From: Bacillus sp. ISL-55
GTDB taxonomy: Bacteria; Bacillota; Bacilli; Bacillales; Cytobacillaceae
Length of the DNA: 44,549 nt
Reading direction: 5' to 3'
Assembly: GCF_018613155.1 (NCBI RefSeq)
Contig: NZ_JAGGQU010000018.1
Span: 139,144-183,692, forward strand
Position numbers and translations under genes: made by a program. The notes below the pieces were generated by a model. It did no database searches. It was not told the DNA's origin and saw only the letters and a program-made list of their open reading frames with translations. Shown here in pieces: positions 35,733-42,876 of the stretch; within the stretch, counting starts at the first letter, position 1; each line of letters starts with the position of its first letter.

Positions 35733-36107
35733 TCAGTTCTTTTCCCTCCATCTTACCATCGCACCCGTAACCTTGTCATATTGGCCAATGCCAAGAGTTT
35801 TCTCCCCACTGTCAAGCTTAAGATTAAAAGTCACTTCCTCCACACTTACAGACAGAGATTGTTTTTGGAATGCAACATTTCCTAACTCATAGTCCATTAT
35901 TCCTGAAGTTGGCAAATATCCATCATGCAGCATCTTCTCAGCCTGTTTGACCGAACAAAGCATATAGTATTCCTGCAGCCGTATCGTCTCTGTTTCTTTC
36001 GCGAATCTTTTCCCCGCTAGATAATTCTCTGTCAGTATCAACAAATAAAACGAAATAAGGAGCAAAAAGATCATCGTTAGCGGATAAACAAAACCTTTTT
36101 GATTTAT
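35733..36107 (-). CDS. comGG: Competence protein ComGG, apparent ATA start
   Basis: Minor pseudopilin-like protein of the competence pilus. With ATA (36105-36107) as start the product is 124 aa, the length of B. subtilis ComGG, and begins M-N-Q-K-GFVYPLTMIFLLL, which aligns with the known start ...RGFIYPAVLFV. The first ATG (36072-36074) would remove the GFVYP segment and the beginning of the membrane helix. GGGGGTG lies 7 nt before the ATA, and the comGF stop codon overlaps it, so coupling is likely. The rest is poorly conserved, as usual for ComGG. Confidence 0.8.
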   Translation of the reverse strand: MNQKGFVYPLTMIFLLLISFYLLILTENYLAGKRFAKETETIRLQEYYMLCSVKQAEKMLHDGYLPTSGIMDYELGNVAFQKQSLSVSVEEVTFNLKLDSGEKTLGIGQYDKVTGAMVRWREKN

Positions 36108-36556
36108 GGCTCCACACCCCCGGTTTGATAAAATTGATGGATTTTAACAGAATAATCTTTTCCGTTTACATCCTTAGCTTTTATCTCTACGCCATCAGCT
36201 ATTTTGCCAAAGCTGAAGCTTGTTAGATTTTGCACCAAGATTTCATGCCCCTGGTAATTCACCCTTCTCCTCATGCTGTCACCATATTTTTCATAAAGAA
36301 TGATTTGCCCATCAACCTTCATTAAAAGCTTATCAGGCTGGACATTCAACTGCTGTGCAGACCGAATTTCCTTTTTCACCTGGCTGTTGAAGACCTCCCA
36401 CTCCATCCTCCTCACTACAGTATCAGCAACACGCTGATCAAGGATAATTTTCATACCTAACGGCAGCATCGAGGCGATCAGAAGAAAGAGCAGAACAGAT
36501 AGAAGCATCTCCACCATGGTAAAGCCTCGTTCACTCTGCGGGAGCACATTTTTCAT
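36104..36556 (-). CDS. comGF: Competence pseudopilin ComGF
   Basis: Minor pseudopilin. The 150-aa protein has the prepilin cleavage motif ERGFTMVEMLLSVLLFLLIASML near its N terminus, followed by an alpha-beta domain (VRRMEWEVFNSQVKKEIRSAQ, GQIILYEKYGDSMRRRVNYQG). The start is uncertain: ATG at 36556 is 4 nt after AGAGG, and ATG at 36577 is 12 nt after GGGAGG. The gene overlaps comGE by 26 nt. It ends where comGG starts. Confidence 0.88.
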   Translation of the reverse strand: MKNVLPQSERGFTMVEMLLSVLLFLLIASMLPLGMKIILDQRVADTVVRRMEWEVFNSQVKKEIRSAQQLNVQPDKLLMKVDGQIILYEKYGDSMRRRVNYQGHEILVQNLTSFSFGKIADGVEIKAKDVNGKDYSVKIHQFYQTGGVEP

Positions 36557-36863
36557 AATGCCTCTGAGCGATATCATAATGAATACAAACCTCCCATGAA
36601 GAATCTTCCTCAATCTTGGTGACCACTACTTCATACTTGTCTCCATTCTGTTCAATGAATCTTCTGCCGAAATCAGTTCCTGTGATTTTCAAATACATCA
36701 GTTCGTCATATAACAAATTAATCGCCGTTGCCTTTTTTTCAGACTCCACTGTCTGGTTGATGACATGAATGGCAATCGGAAGCAATATTGCACTCCCCAT
36801 TAAAAACGCAGCCAGCGATAGCAGCATTTCACTGAGAAAAAAACCATCATTCCTCCAAAACAT
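36531..36863 (-). CDS. comGE: Competence pseudopilin ComGE
   Basis: Minor pseudopilin of 110 aa. N-terminal NDGFFLSEMLLSLAAFLMGSAILLP is a degenerate prepilin signal plus membrane helix. The remainder, with two cysteines (VCIHYD and EKCAPAE) near the end, is typical in size. The ATG of MFWRND follows AAAGG by about 9 nt and overlaps the end of comGD by 17 nt. Confidence 0.87.
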   Translation of the reverse strand: MFWRNDGFFLSEMLLSLAAFLMGSAILLPIAIHVINQTVESEKKATAINLLYDELMYLKITGTDFGRRFIEQNGDKYEVVVTKIEEDSSWEVCIHYDIAQRHYEKCAPAE

Positions 36864-37287
36864 AGAACCTGCCCTTTCCAATTTGAATCATCAGCTTGTA
36901 TTTTTTTGAACCAGCCGTGACATATAATGACCCGAAGCTATCGATATTCCCATCCGGCATGTAGTGAAATAATAAATTCATCGTCCCTTTTTTCAATTTA
37001 ATCTGGGAAGAATAATGTCTCTGAGCCAAATACGGAGAAGCATAATCCGTTCCGCGGATATAATAATAGTTATTTTCCGGCATGATATGGACAGTAATTG
37101 TTTCTTGATGGGAAATCGCATATTGCTGGCTGTATAGAAGGTCAGATTTGAATTGTGAAAAGAAAAGGTCTTTCTCAAGGATGTCCTTATGCGGTGAAAA
37201 CAGGAAGGCTGATGTGAGGGAAAGCATCAGGAAGGCTGAAAGCACAATCAGCATTTCGACCATGGTAAAACCGCCAGAGTGGTTCAT
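36847..37287 (-). CDS. comGD: Competence pseudopilin ComGD
   Basis: Minor pseudopilin of 146 aa with a clear type IV prepilin signal GGFTMVEMLIVLSAFLMLSL (cleavage after Gly, Glu at +5) and a globular domain with FSQFKSDLLYSQQYAISHQE. The start ATG overlaps the comGC stop as ATGA, a strong coupling signal. ComC peptidase, which would process it, is not in this window. Confidence 0.92.
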   Translation of the reverse strand: MNHSGGFTMVEMLIVLSAFLMLSLTSAFLFSPHKDILEKDLFFSQFKSDLLYSQQYAISHQETITVHIMPENNYYYIRGTDYASPYLAQRHYSSQIKLKKGTMNLLFHYMPDGNIDSFGSLYVTAGSKKYKLMIQIGKGRFYVLEE

Positions 37288-37610
37288 TGGCCGGTTGCAG
37301 TGATATCATCTTTCTTTACCACCGCACCTTCAGCAGTAATGACAAGTTCAGTTTTACCGTCTGGACAAGTAGAGCCCGTGTTTTTTAGGTACTTGTCAGT
37401 TTGAAGCTGTTCAAAGGTAGGATTTGTATTTTTGTCAATTTTGTACGCCTGCACCTGCGCCTCAACCATTTTTATATACCCTTCACACCCCTTTGAATTG
37501 ATATTCGAACTATGTGTAGCAATATTCGGGACTGTAATAATAAGCAGAACAGAGATCACGAGCAATACAATCATCATTTCTATCAATGTGAAGCCTTTTT
37601 GGTTTTTCAT
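37284..37610 (-). CDS. comGC: Major competence pseudopilin ComGC
   Basis: Main subunit of the competence pilus that binds DNA outside the cell. The 108-aa preprotein has KNQKGFTLIEMMIVLLVISVLLII (cleavage G|F, Glu +5) and two cysteines (KGCEGY and STCPDG) that form the known intramolecular disulfide. The ATG of MKNQKG follows AAAGGAG by 8 nt; the longer frame is not needed. Confidence 0.95.
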   Translation of the reverse strand: MKNQKGFTLIEMMIVLLVISVLLIITVPNIATHSSNINSKGCEGYIKMVEAQVQAYKIDKNTNPTFEQLQTDKYLKNTGSTCPDGKTELVITAEGAVVKKDDITATGQ

Positions 37611-37647
37611 TATGCATTCTCCTTTATTTTTCTGCATCAATAGATGA

Positions 37648-38679
37648 TTAAATTCCTTTCATCATCTGGAACATCGGCAGTAATATGGCTAGGTACAGTG
37701 AAACGACTAGCAAGCCAATGAAGCTATACAAAATCGGTTGCACTGTCTTCATGGCTTTTTCCGATTTTTCTTCAAGCTCTTTCAGGCAGTGCCTGCTGTA
37801 AAAATAAAGTTCCTGGTCCAACTTCCCGTTCTCCTGCCCATGCTTAATAATCCTCGGCAGCTCTGCTTCAAAAAACAGATACTCCCCGACTGCTTTGTCG
37901 AAATCCTGGCCGGCAGCCAGTTTTGAAATCATATCCTTTCCTATCTCCCTTGCAAAAGGTTCATGAACGTTTTGCTCAAAAATCCGCAATGCCGCAAGGA
38001 CGGAAAGGCCGCCAGAAAATAAATAGCTTAACTGGACAGAGAAGTAGTGGGAGTAAAGAAGACTGACAAATTTTCCGGCAATCGGCAGCCTGACAAGCAT
38101 CATTTTTTGTTTCAATGGATGGATGTTTTTAAAGCTCGAAATGTAGTATACGGCAAGCAATGTGAGGAAACTAAGAAGAAAATAGAGCAGGTTTGGAAGA
38201 AAAGAGGCTGTTGCCCCAATGATTTTCATAAAAATATTCGGAGCCAGGTTCATGTCTAAAAATAGTGAATTGAATTTCGGCAGTAAAATCCTATTCACGA
38301 AAAAAAATAAAATAAACGTAAGCAATACTAGAAAAATTGGATATGCGGCAAGCCTTTTTAATCTCTGGTAGTCAGCTTCCCGCTTAAGGACCATGTCGCT
38401 CCCCTCTGTTAAGGTACGGGCCAGTCCGCCATGCTGCTCGGCAAAGTAAACATAGCTGACAAGATCCTTTTTAAAATTCAATTCTGCAAGAATCAGATAT
38501 AACGGAAATCCCTCTCGCAGCTTTTCAAGGCTTCTTTTAACCTCCTCTTTCCTTTTCTTTTCCAAATAAAACGTCATGGATTCAATCGCTTCAGCCAATG
38601 AATAACCTCGCGACAGAAGCTCCCCACTCCTTTTGAGAAATCTGGCCTGTTCAGCGACAGGCCATTTACTCTCCATCAT
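37648..38679 (-). CDS. comGB: Competence pilus platform protein ComGB
   Basis: GspF/PilC-type inner-membrane platform on which the pilus assembles. The 343-aa protein has two GspF repeats, each with a cytoplasmic helix bundle (LLSRGYSLAEAIESMTFYL; LFSGGLSVLAALRIFEQNV) and membrane helices near residues 108-127, 153-173 and 318-338. The ATG follows GAGGTGGG by 6 nt and overlaps the end of comGA. A second ATG follows directly. Confidence 0.94.
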   Translation of the reverse strand: MMESKWPVAEQARFLKRSGELLSRGYSLAEAIESMTFYLEKKRKEEVKRSLEKLREGFPLYLILAELNFKKDLVSYVYFAEQHGGLARTLTEGSDMVLKREADYQRLKRLAAYPIFLVLLTFILFFFVNRILLPKFNSLFLDMNLAPNIFMKIIGATASFLPNLLYFLLSFLTLLAVYYISSFKNIHPLKQKMMLVRLPIAGKFVSLLYSHYFSVQLSYLFSGGLSVLAALRIFEQNVHEPFAREIGKDMISKLAAGQDFDKAVGEYLFFEAELPRIIKHGQENGKLDQELYFYSRHCLKELEEKSEKAMKTVQPILYSFIGLLVVSLYLAILLPMFQMMKGI

Positions 38680-39736
38680 TGAGAACCCACCTCTGGTATT
38701 CTGATTCCTTTATGAACCCCAGAGCGATGCCTTTCATGATCGCATCTTTGAGCGTCTTGTAATGATAGCTGTGACACTCCCCCTTTGCTTCCTTCAGTAC
38801 CGCAGATAAATCCTTCCCCGTAAGGATTTCGAAAACATTTCCCCTTTTACCGCCGCCTGATGAAAAGCAAAATGGCGAGCAAGTCCCTTCGCAGTAAGGA
38901 CAAGTCAATTCCACGAGTCTCTGTGCCGTTACTGCAATCAGGGTCTGTTCAATCTCAAGCCAATTAATCCCGAATTCAATCAGCCTGTAAATCGCTCCTC
39001 TGGCATCCCTTGTATGCATAGTCGTGAGCACCAAATGTCCTGTCAGCGAGGCCCTTATAGCCGTTTCAGCCGTCTCTTTATCCCTTATTTCCCCAACCAT
39101 TATAATATCCGGATCATGCCGCAGGATTGCTTTCAATCCCGCAGAATATGAAATTCCTGCCCGCTCATTAACCTGGACCTGCAGCACTGTGTCACTCGGT
39201 TTTTCAATTGGATCTTCCAGCGTAATGACATTGCGATTCACCAAATCCGAGGTTTCAGAAAGCATGGAATATAAAGTTGTTGTTTTACCACTCCCAGTAG
39301 GACCAGTAAAAATGATCAAGCCATGTGCGTGTTTTAGTAGGGAAATCAGTTTTTTTGATGTGGATGGGAATAATGAAATTTGGTATGAAGGAGTTTGATT
39401 TTGTTCGGGAAGGAGACGAATGACCATGCTTTCACTCTGGTAGGCAGGAAGCGTGGAGATTCTTAAGCCTATTTTCATTTCTTGATACTGATAGGTAAAA
39501 GCACCACTTTGTGGCCGCCTTTTTTCACCAATATCCATCGAAGCTGTGAATTTGAAGTGTGAAATGAGCCGCTCACAATCTGCTTGTTCTAGTGTGTACC
39601 GGGGAAGCAGCTGATTGCCAAGCCTGAATTTAATCAATGTGTCTTTCTCGCGAGGGATAATATGAATGTCAGACGCTCCACTTCTTAAAGCATCTTTCAG
39701 CACATTATCCGCTAGCTGTTCAATTGATTTAACAAT
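38666..39736 (-). CDS. comGA: Competence ATPase ComGA, apparent ATT start
   Basis: Secretion-type ATPase that drives pilus assembly. Starting at ATT (39734-39736) the protein is 356 aa, the same as B. subtilis ComGA, and reads M-V-K-S-I-E-Q-L-A-D-N, which aligns with the known start. AAAGGTGGTG lies 7 nt upstream. The first usual start is a GTG at 39701-39703, which lacks a ribosome site and loses 11 residues. Motifs: GASDIHIIPRE, Walker A GPTGSGKTTT, Asp box TLEDPIE, Walker B IIMVGEIRDKETAE, His box LTTMHTRDA and a Cys pair CPYCEG. No ComK boxes (two AAAA-N5-TTTT) are evident upstream. Confidence 0.92.
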   Translation of the reverse strand: MVKSIEQLADNVLKDALRSGASDIHIIPREKDTLIKFRLGNQLLPRYTLEQADCERLISHFKFTASMDIGEKRRPQSGAFTYQYQEMKIGLRISTLPAYQSESMVIRLLPEQNQTPSYQISLFPSTSKKLISLLKHAHGLIIFTGPTGSGKTTTLYSMLSETSDLVNRNVITLEDPIEKPSDTVLQVQVNERAGISYSAGLKAILRHDPDIIMVGEIRDKETAETAIRASLTGHLVLTTMHTRDARGAIYRLIEFGINWLEIEQTLIAVTAQRLVELTCPYCEGTCSPFCFSSGGGKRGNVFEILTGKDLSAVLKEAKGECHSYHYKTLKDAIMKGIALGFIKESEYQRWVLNDGE

Positions 39737-39827
39737 AAGGATGCACCACCTTTTTCGGTTATAGAAAGAGATTTCGTCAAAATCCTTTTGTTTCCTGCAA
39801 AAAATCCGGCTTAAATGTGTATAAAAA

Positions 39828-39856
39828 GTGACAATTCAATTCATAATAACTATCGT
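39828..39856 (+). promoter_or_regulatory. Possible promoter of tRNA-Gln
   Basis: GTGACA, 17 nt, TATCGT on the plus strand, ending 21 nt before the tRNA. Correct spacing, moderate box match. Confidence 0.45.
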
Positions 39857-39877
39857 AACGTCAGCAAGTCATATTAT

Positions 39878-39949
39878 TGGGCTATAGCCAAGCGGTAAGG
39901 CAACGGACTTTGACTCCGTCATGCGTTGGTTCGAATCCAGCTAGCCCAG
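39878..39949 (+). tRNA. tRNA-Gln (anticodon TTG)
   Basis: A 72-nt cloverleaf: acceptor TGGGCTA/TAGCCCA with discriminator G, D-arm with AGCGGTAAGG, anticodon stem ACGGA/TCCGT with loop CTTTGAC (anticodon TTG, reads CAA and CAG), and T-arm GGTTCGAATCC. CCA is not encoded. It lies alone between the divergent or convergent neighbours comGA and mgsR. Confidence 0.97.
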
Positions 39950-39954
39950 TTCCT

Positions 39955-39987
39955 AAAAAAAACGGAAGCATCCGCTTCCGTTTTTTT
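39955..39987. terminator. Terminator between tRNA-Gln and mgsR
   Basis: AACGGAAGC pairs with GCTTCCGTT around 4 nt, with T-runs on both strands; it ends both the tRNA and mgsR transcripts. Confidence 0.9.
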
Positions 39988-40339
39988 ATTTAGCTATTTT
40001 TTTCAAGGCATCTGGGTTAAATCCAACAATCAGCTTTTTGCCATCTGTCAGGATCGGACGTCTCAACAGTTTCGGTTCTTCAATGACAAGTTTGATTACT
40101 TCCGAAAGTGGCAGATCTTCCATATCCACTCCCAAATTTTTATAAGTTTCTCCCCTTGTTGCAAGCAGTTCATCAAAGCCCTCAGTCGTCAGAGATAAAA
40201 TTTGCAGCAGTTCATTTTTTGATGGAGTATCTTTGAACATGTGACGTTCATTAAATTTCACGCTGTTAGAGACCAGCCACTTTTTTGTTTTACGGCATGA
40301 AGTACAGCTTGGATATGAATAAAACGTCAGCTCTTCCAT
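39986..40339 (-). CDS. mgsR: Spx/MgsR-type redox regulator
   Basis: ArsC-like transcription regulator that binds the alpha subunit of RNA polymerase; MgsR (YqgZ) of B. subtilis controls part of the general stress response. The 117-aa protein has the redox switch CTSC (Cys12, Cys15) in [11 protein letters not shown], then [18 protein letters not shown] and the [16 protein letters not shown] block, which are typical. Spx itself is also possible, but the comG neighbourhood favours MgsR. AGGAGG precedes the ATG by 8 nt. No clear sigma-B promoter was seen. Confidence 0.85.
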   Translation of the reverse strand: MEELTFYSYPSCTSCRKTKKWLVSNSVKFNERHMFKDTPSKNELLQILSLTTEGFDELLATRGETYKNLGVDMEDLPLSEVIKLVIEEPKLLRRPILTDGKKLIVGFNPDALKKIAK

Positions 40340-40380
40340 TAAGTTAACCTCCTGGCGATCAAAATTATCTTATATACGTA

Positions 40381-40411
40381 TTGTATAACTTTTGTATAAC
40401 ATTTGTATACT
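40381..40411. promoter_or_regulatory. Three phased direct repeats upstream of mgsR and HTH gene
   Basis: TTGTATAAC at 40381 and 40392 and TTGTATACT at 40403, spaced exactly 11 bp, one helical turn. They lie 42 nt upstream of mgsR and 122 nt upstream of the divergent HTH gene. Likely a binding site for a regulator; which one is unknown. Confidence 0.55.
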
Positions 40412-40459
40412 ATTTTGTCATCAATTCGCCATTTAGTTGTGAACATTTTCTAAACATAT

Positions 40460-40500
40460 AGTGTAAACAGTGTAAACCTTATTTTCCTCTGTATTATAAT
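40460..40500 (+). promoter_or_regulatory. Tandem repeat and -10 box before HTH gene
   Basis: Two adjacent copies of AGTGTAAAC (40460-40468 and 40469-40477), then 17 nt and TATAAT (40495-40500). The second copy covers the -35 position (TGTAAA or GTAAAC is a poor -35). This is what a self-regulated promoter would look like. Confidence 0.55.
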
Positions 40501-40532
40501 GAAAGCAAATTAGTGGTCTGAGGTGAACTAAG

Positions 40533-41234
40533 GTGGAGCAAACATTAAAAATTACAAGTGTTTTGTCTGATCCAACGCGTTATTATATTTATCAATACAT
40601 CACAAAAAGACATAAGGACGTAACCGTACAGGAAATTGCCGACAATTTCGATATCCATCCAAATGTGGCAAGGCTTCATTTATCAAAACTCGAAGATGTC
40701 AACATGCTGATTTCAGAAACAAAAAAGACTGGCAAAGGGGGACGTCCAAGCAGACTGTACCGACTTTCCGATGAAGTGATCCAGCTGCACTTCCCATTCC
40801 GCGATTATCAGTTATTGTCCAAAATCGCGATGACAACAATGATGTCTCTTGGAGAATCAGGAAAGACAGCGTTGTACTTGACAGGAAAACGTTTCGGGGA
40901 AGAACTGATTGAACAAGAAGTATCCCGAAACTCACATATGTCAGCTGAAATGACGTTCGAACATAAACTGAACTCAATCAAGAACGCTGCAACTCTTGCT
41001 GGCTTTTATCCTGAATTCGAGTCTAACAGCGAAAAGACCAAGATTTATTTCCAAATCTTTAACTGTCCTTTCAAGGAAGTGGCAATGGAACATACGGAAA
41101 CAGTGTGCAATATGCATTATGAATTTTTGCGCGGTATGTTCGAATCACTGTTTGGTGAGATCGAACTGATCGAAAAAGAGAATATGTTCACAGGCTGTGA
41201 CTCTTGTTCATATCAAGCTGTTATTGCACAATAA
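40533..41234 (+). CDS. HTH transcriptional regulator with cysteine-bearing C-terminal domain
   Basis: A 233-aa DNA-binding protein. The winged HTH is at the N terminus (about 5-85): LSDPTRYYIYQYITKR, VTVQEIADNFDIHPNVARLHLSKLE, then the wing GKGGRPSRLYRL. This type is seen in ArsR-like and SufR-like regulators. The C-terminal domain has four cysteines, Cys178, Cys192, Cys222 and Cys225, at places comparable to the metal or iron-sulfur site of SufR/V4R-type proteins, though the spacing is not the SufR one. The start is GTG, 6 nt after GAGGTGA. Likely a metal-, iron-sulfur- or redox-sensing regulator; target unknown. It is divergent from mgsR. Confidence 0.8.
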   Translation: MEQTLKITSVLSDPTRYYIYQYITKRHKDVTVQEIADNFDIHPNVARLHLSKLEDVNMLISETKKTGKGGRPSRLYRLSDEVIQLHFPFRDYQLLSKIAMTTMMSLGESGKTALYLTGKRFGEELIEQEVSRNSHMSAEMTFEHKLNSIKNAATLAGFYPEFESNSEKTKIYFQIFNCPFKEVAMEHTETVCNMHYEFLRGMFESLFGEIELIEKENMFTGCDSCSYQAVIAQ

Positions 41235-41313
41235 TCAATCCTTGTTTACTTTTCACTCCACTTTACTTTATAATATGATAGTGATGGACTTGTAGGGTAA
41301 AGGAGGGATATCT

Positions 41314-41559
41314 TTGGATCGTATGTACAGAGTTTTAGGATTCTGGACGGGAATCTTTGCTGTCATGTTTTTCTTAGGTGACATGTATACGACGTCCTTG
41401 ATTTTCTTTGGTCAAACTGGATTTTTCTTGCTTTTAAGTTACTTGAAACTGTCTGAGCGTATGTACATTTACGTCTTCGGCGCATACTTAACGATTTTCT
41501 TTGCTGGATTTACTTACTGGTCAACATTTATGATGCCATTAGGTGGAACTGGACATTGA
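41314..41559 (+). CDS. yqgY: DUF2626 membrane protein YqgY
   Basis: An 81-aa protein with three hydrophobic segments (about 7-22, 27-42 and 49-70) and the DUF2626 pattern MYRVLGFWTGIFAVMFFLGDM and a C-terminal MPLGGTGH. Function unknown. The start is TTG, with AAAGGAGGG 6 nt upstream. It lies between the HTH gene and a strong terminator. In B. subtilis yqgY is also beside yqgZ (mgsR) and yqgX. Confidence 0.88.
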   Translation: MDRMYRVLGFWTGIFAVMFFLGDMYTTSLIFFGQTGFFLLLSYLKLSERMYIYVFGAYLTIFFAGFTYWSTFMMPLGGTGH

Positions 41560-41575
41560 TCGATTGTTAGGTCAA

Positions 41576-41609
41576 ATAAAAAAAGCGATGTTCATACATC
41601 GCTTTTTTT
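41576..41609. terminator. Bidirectional terminator between yqgY and methyltransferase gene
   Basis: AAAAGCGATG pairs with CATCGCTTTT (10 bp, 6-nt loop) with A and T runs on either side. Confidence 0.92.
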
Positions 41610-41625
41610 ATTTTCTAAGCGTATA

Positions 41626-42717
41626 TTAAAATAATTTCCCAATCGAGGGATCCAGACCCTTCGCCTGAACAACCACATCAAAGGACTGGCTGATCCCCCC
41701 TGGCAAGATTAGGCTTCGTATAGCGCGATTCCGCTTACTAGCTTCAGAAAACGGATTGGGGTCATTGTGTTCCGCAAGCTCTTCTAAAATGCCAGCAGCC
41801 ATAAGGAACTTATCCTGTCTCATTTTTTGCACAAAGTTCAGGCTGTATTTCTCACCAATTAATTTTAGTGCATCAAAATGCACATGACTGGTAATATCCA
41901 TCTCTCCCGGATGCTGCAAAACGTCATGATGCATCTGGTGCTGGTAATATCCCCTTAAGCTGCCGCGCCTCCTTGATGGGTGCATCCATTCTTCTTTCGT
42001 ATATCCGTAATCTACAGTCACCATGAGGCCTTTCGTTAAGTTATCAGAGATCGATTTAATGAACGGTTCAAAGGCAAGCGGAATCTCAATCCTTTGCCCT
42101 TCAGCCAGTTCAAGTTCCTGGTCATTTAAAAATGCGGTAATCCGGTCATCCATTACTGGAAACATGATTTCTTTTAATTGTCCATCGTCATGGCCTACGA
42201 AAACTTCTCTCAAAATGCCATCGCTTTTTTCGACGACCTGGACAGGGAAAGCATCAAATAATTCATTCGAAAAAATCAGCCCTTCTTTCATGCCTGTATC
42301 TGCAAATGTACTACCATAAAGTAAATTTACATCTTCTAGACCGTTCAACTCTGCTTCCTGAAGCTTCCGATGATAAGGGCTGGCTTCAACTATACAGTAT
42401 GTTAGCCTCTCATCATTCAAGTCATTCCAACCCTCAATAAATGCGCGGGCAAACCGACCATTCCCAGCTCCTATTTCACAAACAGATGGCGGCAGGGCAA
42501 GATTTCCAGAATGTTTCGCAAACCATTTGCCAATCAATCTGCCAAATACATCAGATACATTGCTTGTTGTATAAAAGTCCCCTTCTTTCCCTATTTTTTG
42601 GCGTTCCTTTATGTAATAACCTTCCTCAGGATGATAAAGTGCAAGTTCCATATACTCAGCATATGAAATCATTTTATCCGGGGAGGCGTCAATAAACTGT
42701 CTAATAATTTCTTTCAT
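41626..42717 (-). CDS. SAM-dependent methyltransferase, MidA/NDUFAF7 family
   Basis: A 363-aa protein of the COG1565 family. Relatives (MidA, NDUFAF7) methylate an arginine of respiratory complex I in mitochondria; the bacterial target is unknown. Visible motifs: ISYAEYMELALYHPEEGYY at the N terminus, the SAM-binding VCEIGAGNGRFARAF (about 82-96), FSNELFDAFPVQVVE and MVTVDYGYTKEEW. The ATG of MKEIIRQF follows AAGGAG by 5 nt; the longer frame upstream has no ribosome site. Likely transcribed with yqgX, although a strong hairpin lies between them. Confidence 0.88.
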   Translation of the reverse strand: MKEIIRQFIDASPDKMISYAEYMELALYHPEEGYYIKERQKIGKEGDFYTTSNVSDVFGRLIGKWFAKHSGNLALPPSVCEIGAGNGRFARAFIEGWNDLNDERLTYCIVEASPYHRKLQEAELNGLEDVNLLYGSTFADTGMKEGLIFSNELFDAFPVQVVEKSDGILREVFVGHDDGQLKEIMFPVMDDRITAFLNDQELELAEGQRIEIPLAFEPFIKSISDNLTKGLMVTVDYGYTKEEWMHPSRRRGSLRGYYQHQMHHDVLQHPGEMDITSHVHFDALKLIGEKYSLNFVQKMRQDKFLMAAGILEELAEHNDPNPFSEASKRNRAIRSLILPGGISQSFDVVVQAKGLDPSIGKLF

Positions 42718-42829
42718 ATTAGCTCCTTGAAAAAAAGTTTTCACTATTGACATAGTGTTTTCGGTATTATATTGTTTTAGTAGTAGCTTAACTATATCCC
42801 CTCCCATGATATGAATAGAACATCCCCCA

Positions 42830-42860
42830 GGAAAGCCCTTCTCTTTGAGAAGGGCTTTCC
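42830..42860 (-). terminator. Perfect 14-bp hairpin between yqgX and methyltransferase gene
   Basis: GGAAAGCCCTTCTC pairs with GAGAAGGGCTTTCC around TTT. No U-run follows on the minus strand, so it may be a weak terminator, an RNA stability element or a processing site. Confidence 0.7.
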
Positions 42861-42876
42861 TTGTTCTGCTAGGTTT

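Noticed and set aside
39700-39780. ComK boxes upstream of comGA
   Set aside because: Some A-runs and T-runs occur (AAAAGGATTTT), but none with the AAAA-N5-TTTT spacing in a pair.
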